From positions 744,001 through 808,000 of the forward strand of contig NC_007802.1 of the NCBI RefSeq assembly GCF_000013565.1: a DNA stretch of 64,000 nucleotides, given 5' to 3'. The first letter of the stretch is position 1. Every line of letters starts with the position of its first letter. Source of the DNA: Jannaschia sp. CCS1 (GTDB lineage: Bacteria > Pseudomonadota > Alphaproteobacteria > Rhodobacterales > Rhodobacteraceae). Shown one piece after another: positions 44,078-52,098 of the stretch. The notes under the pieces are model-generated. The model was not told the DNA's origin, did no database searches, and was given only the letters and a program-made list of their open reading frames with translations. The position numbers were made by a program, and so were the translations under genes.

Positions 44078-45601
44078 ATGTCTGTAGAAGTTCGAGTGCC
44101 CACCCTGGGTGAATCCGTGACCGAGGCGACCGTGGCGACGTGGTTCAAGAAGCCTGGCGATGCCGTGGCCGTCGACGAGATGCTGTGCGAGTTGGAGACT
44201 GACAAGGTGACGGTGGAAGTGCCGTCGCCCGCCGCAGGCACCTTGGGCGAGATCGTCGCGGCAGAGGGCGAGACGGTTGGCGTGGATGCGTTGCTGGCCA
44301 CGCTGAGCGAGGGCGATGCGGGGTCGGACGCGGCCCCCAAGGCCAAGGACGCTGCGGATGAGGGGACGTCCGGTGCGCCGCGCGAAGAGGCGAGCGGCGA
44401 TGCGGTGGACGTCATGGTGCCGACATTGGGCGAGTCCGTGACCGAAGCGACGGTGTCGACCTGGTTCAAGAAGGTGGGCGATACCGTCGCGCAGGATGAG
44501 ATGTTGTGTGAGTTGGAGACGGACAAGGTCTCCGTCGAAGTGCCCGCACCTGCGGCGGGGGTGTTGAGCGAGATCCTGGCAGAGGAAGGGTCCACCGTGG
44601 AGGCGTCGGCCAAGTTGGCGGTGATCGGGGGGGCTGTCGCCTCCGGCTCCGATGGTGGCTCCTCGGGAGCTGCCACTCCCTCCTCGCAGGGGTCCGGGGA
44701 CAAGGATGTGTCCAACGCGCCGTCGGCGGAGAAGTTGATGGCGGACAAGGGGCTGTCGGCGGATCAGGTGACCGGGACGGGTCGTGACGGGCGGATCATG
44801 AAGGAAGATGTGATGAAGGCGGCAGCGGCCCCGGCGCCTGCGGCGACCGCGCCCGCCCCGCCTGCCCAAACGCCCCGCGCACCAGTGGCCGCGAATGACG
44901 AGGCGCGGGAGGAGCGGGTGAAGATGACCCGCCTGCGCCAGACCATCGCGCGACGGCTGAAGGATGCCCAGAACAACGCGGCGATCCTGACGACGTATAA
45001 TGAGGTCGACATGACCGAGGTCATGGCCTTGCGGACCGAATACAAGGACCTGTTCCTGAAGAAGCATGGCGTGAAGCTCGGCTTCATGTCTTTCTTCACC
45101 AAGGCCTGCGTGCATGCCCTGCGCGAGGTGCCGGAAGTCAACGCGGAGATCGATGGCACGGATATCGTCTACAAGAACTTCGTCCACATGGGCATTGCAG
45201 CAGGAACACCCCAGGGCCTTGTGGTGCCGGTCATCCGTGACGTGGATCAGATGGGCTTTGCCGATATCGAGAAGGCGATTGGTGAGAAGGGCGCGAAGGC
45301 CCGCGACGGCAAGCTGTCGATGGCCGAGATGCAGGGGGGCACGTTCACGATCTCCAACGGCGGGGTCTATGGCTCGCTGATGTCCTCGCCCATTCTGAAC
45401 CCGCCGCAATCGGGCATTCTGGGGATGCACAAGATCCAGGACCGTCCGATGGCAATCGGCGGAGAGGTCGTGATCCGCCCGATGATGTATCTGGCCCTGT
45501 CTTATGATCACCGGATCGTGGACGGCAAAGGGGCGGTGACGTTTCTGGTCCGCGTGAAAGAGGCGTTGGAGGATCCCCGACGTTTGCTGATGGACCTGTA
45601 A
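44078..45601 (+). CDS. sucB: dihydrolipoyl succinyltransferase (E2) with two lipoyl domains
   Basis: 507 aa E2 core. Two tandem lipoyl domains are present (about 1-77 and 108-184), each with the lipoylated Lys in CELETDKV; most SucB proteins have one, though two are known in Rhodobacterales. A Ser/Ala-rich linker leads to the E3-binding domain ([27 protein letters not shown], about 213-245). Another Ala/Pro linker precedes the catalytic domain, ending in [17 protein letters not shown] with the active-site His near 476. Linker codons are strongly repetitive and GC-rich. Confidence 0.96.
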   Translation: MSVEVRVPTLGESVTEATVATWFKKPGDAVAVDEMLCELETDKVTVEVPSPAAGTLGEIVAAEGETVGVDALLATLSEGDAGSDAAPKAKDAADEGTSGAPREEASGDAVDVMVPTLGESVTEATVSTWFKKVGDTVAQDEMLCELETDKVSVEVPAPAAGVLSEILAEEGSTVEASAKLAVIGGAVASGSDGGSSGAATPSSQGSGDKDVSNAPSAEKLMADKGLSADQVTGTGRDGRIMKEDVMKAAAAPAPAATAPAPPAQTPRAPVAANDEAREERVKMTRLRQTIARRLKDAQNNAAILTTYNEVDMTEVMALRTEYKDLFLKKHGVKLGFMSFFTKACVHALREVPEVNAEIDGTDIVYKNFVHMGIAAGTPQGLVVPVIRDVDQMGFADIEKAIGEKGAKARDGKLSMAEMQGGTFTISNGGVYGSLMSSPILNPPQSGILGMHKIQDRPMAIGGEVVIRPMMYLALSYDHRIVDGKGAVTFLVRVKEALEDPRRLLMDL

Positions 45602-46162
45602 TTGGGCGCCGCCGCCATCGCCTACGCAGAGGCGATTGCGCGGCGGCGGGCGTTCCGGCTTCCGGGCTATACGACGCTGGCGGAATGCGGGTTTGATGGG
45701 GACTACGTGTCCCCGATCCAGCTCTCGTCCGGCGCGTTGCGGGGGCCGATGCTGATCAGTAAGGACTGGCTGGACGCACCTTCTGCGCGCGCTAATCGGC
45801 AGGCTTTGTCGTCGATTGGCTATCTGCCCGAGATGCCGTTCAACCGCGTTCTTGACCGGGCGTTGGAGATCGCGGGTTTGACCCGGGCCAGCATCTACAT
45901 CGCGCCCGTGTTCTGCCTGCTGCCCCCCCGCCGGTCGTTCGCATTGCCCCTCAGCGCGGCCAAGGCATCTTTTGAAGCCGTCGTGGCCCACGAGATCATG
46001 GGCCGGGTCCCAGTCGCCGCAGGTCAGGACGCGGCGCGGGTGTTGCGGGCCTGCGGCGTTGCGCATGTTGAAACGATCCATCCCTCCGCCCGCGGCCATA
46101 CCTTTGAACACCGGGCCCAATTGATCGCGGCAGCGCTGCGCGGCGTTCAAGAACAGCGTTAG
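45602..46162 (+). CDS. unknown soluble protein adjoining sucB
   Basis: 186 aa from a TTG immediately after the sucB stop, so it is probably translated by re-initiation. No named family. Stretches that look conserved are LPGYTTLAECGFDGDYVSPIQLSSGALRGPMLI, LSSIGYLPEMPFNRVLDRALEIAGLTRASIYIAPVFCLLP and a terminal VETIHPSARGHTFEHRAQ. The GxDGDYVSP, GP.LI and HPSAR elements recall the layout of uracil-DNA glycosylase-fold proteins (weak inference). No signal peptide or membrane helix. Confidence 0.58.
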   Translation: MGAAAIAYAEAIARRRAFRLPGYTTLAECGFDGDYVSPIQLSSGALRGPMLISKDWLDAPSARANRQALSSIGYLPEMPFNRVLDRALEIAGLTRASIYIAPVFCLLPPRRSFALPLSAAKASFEAVVAHEIMGRVPVAAGQDAARVLRACGVAHVETIHPSARGHTFEHRAQLIAAALRGVQEQR

Positions 46163-46260
46163 CCTGAAACACACCTCACATCCCCGTTCCCTCCCGTCCT
46201 CGTGTTTTCCCAGTGATCGCATGGCTGTGGCACGGTCTTTGCAGGACAAGGAGAACGGGA

Positions 46261-46803
46261 ATGACACATCTTTCAAGACATACGACCAGCCGGCGGGCCT
46301 TCCTGGGTACGGCCGCGGCCACGGCCATCGCCGCGCCGCTCAGTACCTCTGCCCACACGCCCGCGCCGGGCAGCGAGGACATGACCTATGAGGTCACGCG
46401 CACAGATGCGGAGTGGCGCGAGATGCTGAGCGAGGATGAATATCGCATCTTGCGAGAGCATGGGACGGAGCAACGCTTCACCTCCCCTTTGTGGGAAGAG
46501 GAGGCCGCAGGCCATTATCACTGCAAGGGCTGCGATCTGACGATTTACGATGCCGATCAGAAGACGATCCGGTTCATCGGCTGGGTCTTCTATTTCCACG
46601 CCCGGCCCGACAGCGTGCTTCTGGGGATCGATGAGTGGCCCGCGCAGATGTCGGCATCCGAAGAAATGGGGCAGCCGCGCCAAGTGACGGAAGTGCATTG
46701 TCGCCGGTGTGGCAGCCATTTGGGCCACTTATTGCAGGTTCAGGGAGATATGCTGCATTGCATCAACGGCACCGCATTGTCGTTTTCGCCGGACGTCGCC
46801 TGA
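46261..46803 (+). CDS. Tat-exported MsrB-like methionine sulfoxide reductase
   Basis: 180 aa. A twin-arginine signal (TTSRRAFLGTAAATAIAAP) is fused to an MsrB domain. Zinc-site Cys pairs are in YHCKGCDL and HCRRCGSHLGHLL, and the catalytic Cys is in MLHCINGTALSF near the C terminus. The usual GTGWPSF active-site segment is replaced by FIGWVFYFHARP and the RYCIN by LHCIN, so substrate handling may differ. Export by Tat suggests repair of oxidised methionines in periplasmic proteins. The frame continues 16 codons upstream of the chosen ATG, which follows GGAGAACGGGA. Confidence 0.78.
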   Translation: MTHLSRHTTSRRAFLGTAAATAIAAPLSTSAHTPAPGSEDMTYEVTRTDAEWREMLSEDEYRILREHGTEQRFTSPLWEEEAAGHYHCKGCDLTIYDADQKTIRFIGWVFYFHARPDSVLLGIDEWPAQMSASEEMGQPRQVTEVHCRRCGSHLGHLLQVQGDMLHCINGTALSFSPDVA

Positions 46804-46872
46804 TCCGCTTGCCCCGGCGCGGCCCTGTACCCATACTCCGCATCGACATCCCTTGCCGATGCGGACACACTC

Positions 46873-47283
46873 ATGACGCCTGAACTCACCGTCCTTGCCC
46901 TCGCGGCCTTGTTGCAGGCGGTGCAATTCGCATTGATGGCCGTGCCCGCCAACCTGGAGGTGGGCACCGGCAAGACTCTGTCACCCCGGGACAGGGCGCG
47001 GCTTGGCGGGTCGTTGGAGGAGCAGCTGAGCCCCCGCACCGCACGCCTCAACCGCGCAATGGCCAACCATTTTGAGGCGTTGATCCTCTTTACCATCGCT
47101 GTTGTCGTGGTCACGCTCTCAGATCAATCGACGCCGTTCACGGCGACCTGTGCCTGGGTCTATCTGGGCGCGCGAGTGCTGTACGTTCCGGCCTATGCGT
47201 TTGGCTGGGTGCCGTGGCGCAGCGTGATCTGGGCCGTGGGGTTCCTGGCGACGGTTGCGATTGTTGCATCTTCGCTACTCTGA
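46873..47283 (+). CDS. MAPEG family membrane protein
   Basis: 136 aa, four transmembrane helices. MAPEG pattern: RLNRAMANHFEALILFTIAVVVV in the second helix region with the conserved N..E, and YLGARVLYVPAYAFGWVPWRSVIWAVG near the end (AR..Y...Y). The family includes glutathione S-transferases and leukotriene-type enzymes of membranes; most bacterial members are uncharacterised. ATG 46873. It lies between the MsrB-like gene and the GT2 gene, both on the same strand; a redox link with MsrB is possible but unproven. Confidence 0.82.
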   Translation: MTPELTVLALAALLQAVQFALMAVPANLEVGTGKTLSPRDRARLGGSLEEQLSPRTARLNRAMANHFEALILFTIAVVVVTLSDQSTPFTATCAWVYLGARVLYVPAYAFGWVPWRSVIWAVGFLATVAIVASSLL

Positions 47284-47370
47284 CCTCACCCCCCGAGCCG
47301 TTTGGTGGACGCAAACCAGCCTGCCCACTAGCGTATCACCTGAACCGGATCCGATCAGGGCGTGCGAGTC

Positions 47371-48333
47371 ATGGCGCAAAAGGCAGTTGTCGCGTGCATG
47401 CGGAACGAGGCGATCTTCCTTCTGGAATGGATCGCTTACCAACTGGTGATCGGCTTCGACCTTGTGGCTGTTGTGACGAACGATTGCACGGATGGGACCG
47501 ACCGAATTCTGGACCGCCTGGCGGAGTTCGACGACCGGATAATCCATATCCGAAACGAGATCGGTGAGGGTGAGAGCCCACAATTGGCAGGCATGCGGCA
47601 CGCGCTGAACCACCCGCGCATCGCCGAGGCGGAGTATCTGCTGCATTGCGATGCGGACGAGTTTCTCCACGTCTCCCGGGGGGCTGGACGGGTGGATGAT
47701 CTGTTGGCCCACACCAAGGGCGCAGATTGCATTGCGTTGTCCTGGCGGCCCTTTGGCGATGCGGGGATTGAGAAATGGCCCGGCGGGTCGGTGATCGCGC
47801 AATGCACCATGGCGGATGCGAAGCTGCGCCTTCACACGGCCCTGCACAAGTGCATGTTCCGACCAGATCGGTTTGGCTATGCCATTGATCATATGCCGAA
47901 AGATCCGGTGGCCGACGATATTACGATGGTGAACGCCCGGGGCGACGCGATCCCGGCGCACGATCTGTTTCGCGCCTCATCCTCCCGGTTTCGCAACATC
48001 GACCCGGGGCTTTATTCCTGGGATGTGGCCTGCATTCATCACTACGCGATCCGGGCCAAAGATGTGTTTCTGATGAAGAATGTCCGGGGCGATGGAATGG
48101 CGATGCCGTCTGAGAAATACTTCGTCAATTCGTCTTTCTGGCGGCGTTACAACCGCAATCAGGTGGAGGTGCCCGAGGCGCAGCAGCACCTCTGGGCCGT
48201 GACCCGTATCACGCAGGAGTTGCGCGCGCTGTCCAATCGGATCAAGCGGGTCGAGCGGGATGCCCTGGCCGCCTATTTTGAGGCGCGCGATACCATTCTG
48301 GATGCAGAGCAGGTGGCGAAGTGGACGGCCTAG
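47371..48333 (+). CDS. family 2-type glycosyltransferase
   Basis: 320 aa. GT-A fold enzyme of the PF13704 type (Glyco_tranf_2_4): VVACMRNEAIFLLEWIAYQLVIGFDLVAVVTNDCTDGTDRIL at the N terminus and the DxD-like metal site HCDADEFLHV near 92. A C-terminal third with basic RYNRNQVEV and KRVERDAL follows. Expected to add a sugar to a surface polysaccharide or LPS. ATG 47371 is preceded by an in-frame GTG at 47362; either is possible. Second glycosyltransferase in the TCA island. Confidence 0.8.
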   Translation: MAQKAVVACMRNEAIFLLEWIAYQLVIGFDLVAVVTNDCTDGTDRILDRLAEFDDRIIHIRNEIGEGESPQLAGMRHALNHPRIAEAEYLLHCDADEFLHVSRGAGRVDDLLAHTKGADCIALSWRPFGDAGIEKWPGGSVIAQCTMADAKLRLHTALHKCMFRPDRFGYAIDHMPKDPVADDITMVNARGDAIPAHDLFRASSSRFRNIDPGLYSWDVACIHHYAIRAKDVFLMKNVRGDGMAMPSEKYFVNSSFWRRYNRNQVEVPEAQQHLWAVTRITQELRALSNRIKRVERDALAAYFEARDTILDAEQVAKWTA

Positions 48334-48338
48334 GCCGG

Positions 48339-48354
48339 GCCGCGTGATCGCGGC
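48339..48354. other. GCCGCG-TGAT-CGCGGC hairpin before lpd
   Basis: Perfect 6-bp stem with a four-base loop just after the glycosyltransferase stop. No T-run follows, so it may be a weak terminator or processing hairpin separating lpd from upstream genes. Confidence 0.35.
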
Positions 48355-48434
48355 AAAGCAGTGCAGGCTGTGGTTGTCTGCCCGGGGCGGCGGGCGTAAC
48401 GTGCGCTTAACCGAATGACCCCGATGGAGTTCCC

Positions 48435-49823
48435 ATGTCCAGCTATGACGTTATCGTAATCGGCTCCGGCCCCGGCGGCTATGTCTGCGCCATCCGCTGC
48501 GCGCAACTGGGCCTGAAAACGGCCTGTGTGGAGGGGCGCGAGACCCTTGGCGGGACCTGCCTCAACATCGGCTGCATTCCGTCCAAGGCGCTGCTCCATG
48601 CCTCGCATATGTTGCACGAGGCCGAACACAATTTTGCGACGATGGGCCTGAAGGGGAAATCCCCCTCTGTCGATTGGCCGCAGATGCAGACCTACAAGAC
48701 CGACGTGATTGGCCAGAACACCAAGGGCATCGAGTTTCTGTTCAAGAAAAACAAGATTGATTGGCTCAAAGGCTGGGGCAGCATCCCGGAGGCGGGCAAG
48801 GTCAAGGTGGGCGATGACGTTCACGAGGCCAAAACCATCATCATCGCCTCCGGGTCTGAGCCGTCCAGCCTGCCGGGGATCGAGATCGACCAGAAGGTTG
48901 TCGTGGACAGCGAAGGCGCGCTGAGCCTGCCGAAAGTGCCCAAGAAGATGATCGTGATCGGTGCGGGCGTGATCGGGTTGGAACTGGGATCCGTCTATGC
49001 GCGGCTTGGGTCCGAGGTCGAGGTGATCGAATTCCTCGATCACATCACCCCGGGGATGGATGCGGAAGTGTCAAAGGTGTTCCAGCGGACCCTGAAAAAG
49101 CAGGGGATCGGGTTCACGTTGGGGGCCGCCGTGCAGAGCGTCGCGGCCACAAAGACGAAAGCCAAGGTCACCTACAAGCTGCGCAAGGACGACAGCGAAG
49201 TGACGGTTGACGCCGATGTCGTGTTGGTTGCCGCGGGACGGAAGCCGTATACCGATGGTCTGGGGCTCGACGCGCTTGGCGTGAAAATGTCTGATCGCGG
49301 CCAGATCGAAGTGGATGTGCAATATCGGACCAACGTGCCCGGTATCATGGCCATTGGTGACGCCATTGCGGGCCCCATGCTGGCCCATAAGGCTGAGGAT
49401 GAAGGGATGGCCGCGGCAGAGGTCGCGGCGGGCAAGCATGGCCACGTGAACTACGGCGTGATCCCCGGTGTAATCTACACGCACCCGGAAGTCGCCAATG
49501 TCGGCGCATCCGAGGAGGATCTGAAAGAGGCGGGCCGCGCCTACAAAGTCGGCAAGTTTTCGTTCATGGGCAATGGCCGCGCGAAGGCGAACTTTGCGGG
49601 GGAAGGCTTCGTGAAAATCCTCGCGGATGCAGAGACGGACAGGATCCTTGGCGCGCATATCATCGGGCCGATGGCGGGGGATCTGATCCATGAGGTCTGC
49701 GTGGCGATGGAGTTTGGCGCGTCCGCCCAGGATCTGGCGATGACGTGCCACGCCCACCCAACGTATTCGGAGGCCGTGCGCGAAGCAGCACTTGCCTGCG
49801 GCGACGGCGCGATCCACGCCTGA
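48435..49823 (+). CDS. lpd: dihydrolipoyl dehydrogenase (E3)
   Basis: 462 aa FAD flavoprotein reoxidising lipoamide on E2 enzymes. FAD loop [19 protein letters not shown], redox-active disulfide in [13 protein letters not shown] (about 42-47), NAD loop [19 protein letters not shown] near 180, [17 protein letters not shown] near 310, and the C-terminal catalytic His-Glu in [17 protein letters not shown] follows GGAGTTCCC. Placed after sucAB, so probably the E3 of the 2-oxoglutarate dehydrogenase complex, though E3 is shared with other complexes in many bacteria. Confidence 0.96.
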   Translation: MSSYDVIVIGSGPGGYVCAIRCAQLGLKTACVEGRETLGGTCLNIGCIPSKALLHASHMLHEAEHNFATMGLKGKSPSVDWPQMQTYKTDVIGQNTKGIEFLFKKNKIDWLKGWGSIPEAGKVKVGDDVHEAKTIIIASGSEPSSLPGIEIDQKVVVDSEGALSLPKVPKKMIVIGAGVIGLELGSVYARLGSEVEVIEFLDHITPGMDAEVSKVFQRTLKKQGIGFTLGAAVQSVAATKTKAKVTYKLRKDDSEVTVDADVVLVAAGRKPYTDGLGLDALGVKMSDRGQIEVDVQYRTNVPGIMAIGDAIAGPMLAHKAEDEGMAAAEVAAGKHGHVNYGVIPGVIYTHPEVANVGASEEDLKEAGRAYKVGKFSFMGNGRAKANFAGEGFVKILADAETDRILGAHIIGPMAGDLIHEVCVAMEFGASAQDLAMTCHAHPTYSEAVREAALACGDGAIHA

Positions 49824-49840
49824 CGGCGCGCGGCGCAATC

Positions 49841-50494
49841 CTAGTTCGCCAAAAGTCGCAGGCCCTGTGTGACGTCAGCCCGCAGGGCCAGCCGCAGTCC
49901 CGGCTCATCTCCCGCGCGCAGCGCCGCGAGGATCAGCCGGTGATGCGGCGGCGATTCGGTGCGTTTCAACCGACCGTAGAGGGCGCGCATGGTGGGGCCC
50001 ATTTGCAGCCAGACCGTCTCTGCCAGCGCCAGCATCGCCGGGGCCTGGGCGCGCAGATACAGCGTCCTGTGGAATTCCAGATTTGACTTGATGTAGGCCA
50101 CCGCATCCCGCTTCGCGATGACCTGCGCGATTTGTGCGTTGATCGCCTCCATCCGTTCAATCAGCGCGGGATGCGCACGGGGCAGGGCGCGGGAGGCCAA
50201 TTCCGGCTCCAGCAAGGCACGCAGGGACGCCAGCTCTTCAATCCGCTCGTTCGACAGTTCCGGCGTCGAGACCCGGCCCGACGCTGACAGGAACAGCGCA
50301 CCCTCGCTGACCAGGCGGCGCACCGCCTCCCGCGCAGGCGTCATCGACACGCCAAACTCGCGCCCCACGCCGCGCAACGTCATTGCCTGACCCGGATCAA
50401 CCTCGCCGTACATGATGCGAGAGCGCAATGCGCGGTAGACCCGGTCATGGGCCACGGCGGCGCCGGTTTCCGTGGGGCGGGGGTTCATCAGCAT
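49841..50494 (-). CDS. GntR family transcription regulator with FCD domain
   Basis: 217 aa. N-terminal winged helix (about 16-80, with LRSRIMYGEVDPGQAMTLRGVGREFGVSMTPAREAVRRLVSEGAL) and an all-helical FCD effector domain (about 90-215) with SNLEFHRTLYLRAQAP and HHRLILAALRAGD supplying metal-ligand-type His/Asp. FadR-subfamily regulators commonly sense organic acids or fatty acyl-CoA. It is convergent with lpd at the end of the TCA island. The palindromes TGTGATCACA before sdhC and sucC have the GT...AC core typical of GntR operators, so it is a candidate for their regulator (inference). Start chosen at ATG 50494, with AGGAG upstream. Confidence 0.86.
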   Translation of the reverse strand: MLMNPRPTETGAAVAHDRVYRALRSRIMYGEVDPGQAMTLRGVGREFGVSMTPAREAVRRLVSEGALFLSASGRVSTPELSNERIEELASLRALLEPELASRALPRAHPALIERMEAINAQIAQVIAKRDAVAYIKSNLEFHRTLYLRAQAPAMLALAETVWLQMGPTMRALYGRLKRTESPPHHRLILAALRAGDEPGLRLALRADVTQGLRLLAN

Positions 50495-50498
50495 GGCA

Positions 50499-51212
50499 TC
50501 ACTCCTGCGCCTCAAACCGCCAGGCCAGAAGCTCCGCCCCGTGGGCGCGCATCCAGCGGCGGTGCTGGTCTGTGGTCGGGCACAATTGTTTGCACAAAGC
50601 CCAGAACCGCGCCGAATGGTTCATCTCCACCAAATGCGCAACCTCATGGGCCGCGACGTAGTCCAGTACGGCGGGTGGGGCCATGATCAGCCGCCACGAA
50701 AACATCAGATCGCCCTTCGACGAACAACTGCCCCAGCGGGACCGGGGATCGCGCAGGGTCATGCGCCCGTATCTTTTCCCAATGGCAGCAGCGTGGATTG
50801 CGACGGCCTCCGACAACCGCTCCCGCGCCATGGCCGACAGCAGCGCTTTGAGACGGGGTCCCTCCCTCGGGCCTTCGGGCACCTGCAACGCGCCGTCGAC
50901 AAACCGCGCAGCGCGGCCGGTCCCTGCCACTACGGCGCGCGGGATGCCGCAGACGGGGATTTCCGCCCCGATCTGCGCGCGTAGAACGCCCGGTGAGCGG
51001 CCAAGATGCTCCCGCACCCAATCCTCTCTCTCCCGCAGGAATGCCAGTGCTTCAGATTCAGGCGCCCAGGTTGGCAGGGAGAGTGACACCCGCCCGTCTG
51101 ACCGGCTGACCCGCAGGGAAAACCGTTTGGCCCGCGCATTTCGGCGCAACATCACCTCCACCGGCGGGTCGCCGGGCAGGACATGGGTTGAAACGGATGG
51201 ATGAGCGGCCAA
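50499..51212 (-). CDS. YgjP-type M48 zinc metallopeptidase
   Basis: 237 aa. The YgjP/DUF45 family signature is clear: RSRWGSCSSKGDLMFSWRLIMAPPAVLDYVAAHEVAHLVEMNHSARFWAL, with the zinc-binding HEVAH near 182 and the third ligand in the NHSARFW. The N-terminal half includes VEVMLRRNARAKRFSLRVSRSDGRVSLSLP, also conserved in this family. Probably a cytosolic peptidase of unknown substrate. It ends four bases before the GntR gene and is probably cotranscribed with it. Confidence 0.87.
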   Translation of the reverse strand: MAAHPSVSTHVLPGDPPVEVMLRRNARAKRFSLRVSRSDGRVSLSLPTWAPESEALAFLREREDWVREHLGRSPGVLRAQIGAEIPVCGIPRAVVAGTGRAARFVDGALQVPEGPREGPRLKALLSAMARERLSEAVAIHAAAIGKRYGRMTLRDPRSRWGSCSSKGDLMFSWRLIMAPPAVLDYVAAHEVAHLVEMNHSARFWALCKQLCPTTDQHRRWMRAHGAELLAWRFEAQE

Positions 51213-51308
51213 ATAAGAAGCTCCAAACTGTGGGACAGCGCCTGCGCCGTGAAAGGCTTTGACAGTCCCCAGCCACTATGGCAGAGCGCGGGTTCTCGCG
51301 AAACCGGC

Positions 51309-51342
51309 GATTGAAGCCGATGATTGAAGCCAGTGATTGAAG
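51309..51342 (+). repeat. 13-bp tandem repeat, three units, running into a Shine-Dalgarno
   Basis: GATTGAAG occurs at 51309, 51322 and 51335, exactly 13 bases apart, with CC and a variable triplet between. The third unit merges into the Shine-Dalgarno AAGGGGA of the TIGR02300 gene. Confidence 0.65.
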
Positions 51343-51350
51343 GGGATGTC

Positions 51351-51689
51351 ATGCCCAAAGAGGAATGGGGCGTTAAACGCGTCTGTCCCACAACCGGAAA
51401 ACGCTTTTACGATCTGGGCGCAAGCCCCATCGTCAGCCCCTACACGGGCGAAGTCGTTGTGCTTGAAACCGGCAAGGGCGGCGCGCAAAGCCTGGTGGCC
51501 GACAAGGCCGCGACAAAAGCAAAAGAGGCCGAGAGCGAAGACGAAGATCTGGTCCTCGACGACGATATCGACATCGAAGACGACGATGATGCCGATCTGC
51601 CAGATGACGATGTGCTCGACGATGATGACGAGGATACGGTCGCATTGGACGATATCGCGGACGTTGCCTCGGATGATAACGACGACTGA
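51351..51689 (+). CDS. TIGR02300 family (FYDLN acid) protein
   Basis: 112 aa. N-terminal zinc-ribbon-like half MPKEEWGVKRVCPTTGKRFYDLGASPIVSPYTGE, typical of TIGR02300 in alphaproteobacteria, followed by a very acidic C-terminal half (about 63-112, runs of Asp and Glu). Function unknown; the family is nearly universal in alphaproteobacteria. ATG 51351 has AAGGGGA five bases upstream, so the nine extra upstream codons in frame are not used. Confidence 0.88.
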   Translation: MPKEEWGVKRVCPTTGKRFYDLGASPIVSPYTGEVVVLETGKGGAQSLVADKAATKAKEAESEDEDLVLDDDIDIEDDDDADLPDDDVLDDDDEDTVALDDIADVASDDNDD

Positions 51690-51770
51690 CGGTCTGGCCG
51701 GGATTCTCTGACCGGCGAGCGGATTTTTCGCTTGCACGGGTCGGGCCCCGGCCTTACACCGCCCGCCAAT

Positions 51771-51846
51771 GGGGCCTTAGCTCAGCTGGGAGAGCGCCTG
51801 CATGGCATGCAGGAGGTCAGCGGTTCGATCCCGCTAGGCTCCACCA
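51771..51846 (+). tRNA. tRNA-Ala (anticodon GGC)
   Basis: 76 nt with encoded CCA. Acceptor GGGGCCT pairs with AGGCTCC; the D arm GCTCAGCTGGGAGAGC, anticodon arm CCTGC-ATGGCAT-GCAGG with GGC at the centre, and T arm GCGGTTCGATCCCGC are all canonical. It ends ACCA directly. Confidence 0.98.
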
Positions 51847-51927
51847 TTTTTCTTCAGTCTCGCAGTATGTTTGAGCCCCGCGTGCGGCTTGGCGCATGAC
51901 CCTTACGGTTTTTGCGAAACGCGTTGG

Positions 51928-51959
51928 GGTCAGCGGTTCGATCCCGCTAGGCTTCACCA
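51928..51959 (+). repeat. duplicated 3' end of tRNA-Ala
   Basis: A 32-base segment matches the tRNA-Ala 3' end (51815-51846) with one difference (C to T in the acceptor end). It covers the T arm and CCA end only. Such partial copies are typical of integration of phages or islands at tRNA genes (att site). Confidence 0.8.
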
Positions 51960-52098
51960 AGCGCTTTTTGCATAGTGAAAAGGCGCGCGGCCCGACAGGG
52001 TGTTTGCTGCAAGAGAATGTCGCGAGGGGGCGAATGCGTTCGGCTCCGCCCCCCCCGATGTGCGACGTGACGCAAAGATCTGACGCCACCCAGCATAG

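Noticed and set aside
44330-44900. Duplicated sequence within sucB as a mobile or recombination repeat
   Set aside because: Explained by two lipoyl domains and Ala/Pro linkers in one protein.
43334-46276. 980-codon open frame on the minus strand opposite sucA and sucB
   Set aside because: It mirrors highly conserved sucA/sucB codons, has low-complexity Arg/Gly/His composition and no homology; a shadow of GC-rich coding sequence.
51540-51680. Asp/Glu codon repeats in the TIGR02300 gene as a possible repeat array
   Set aside because: They encode the acidic tail typical of this family.
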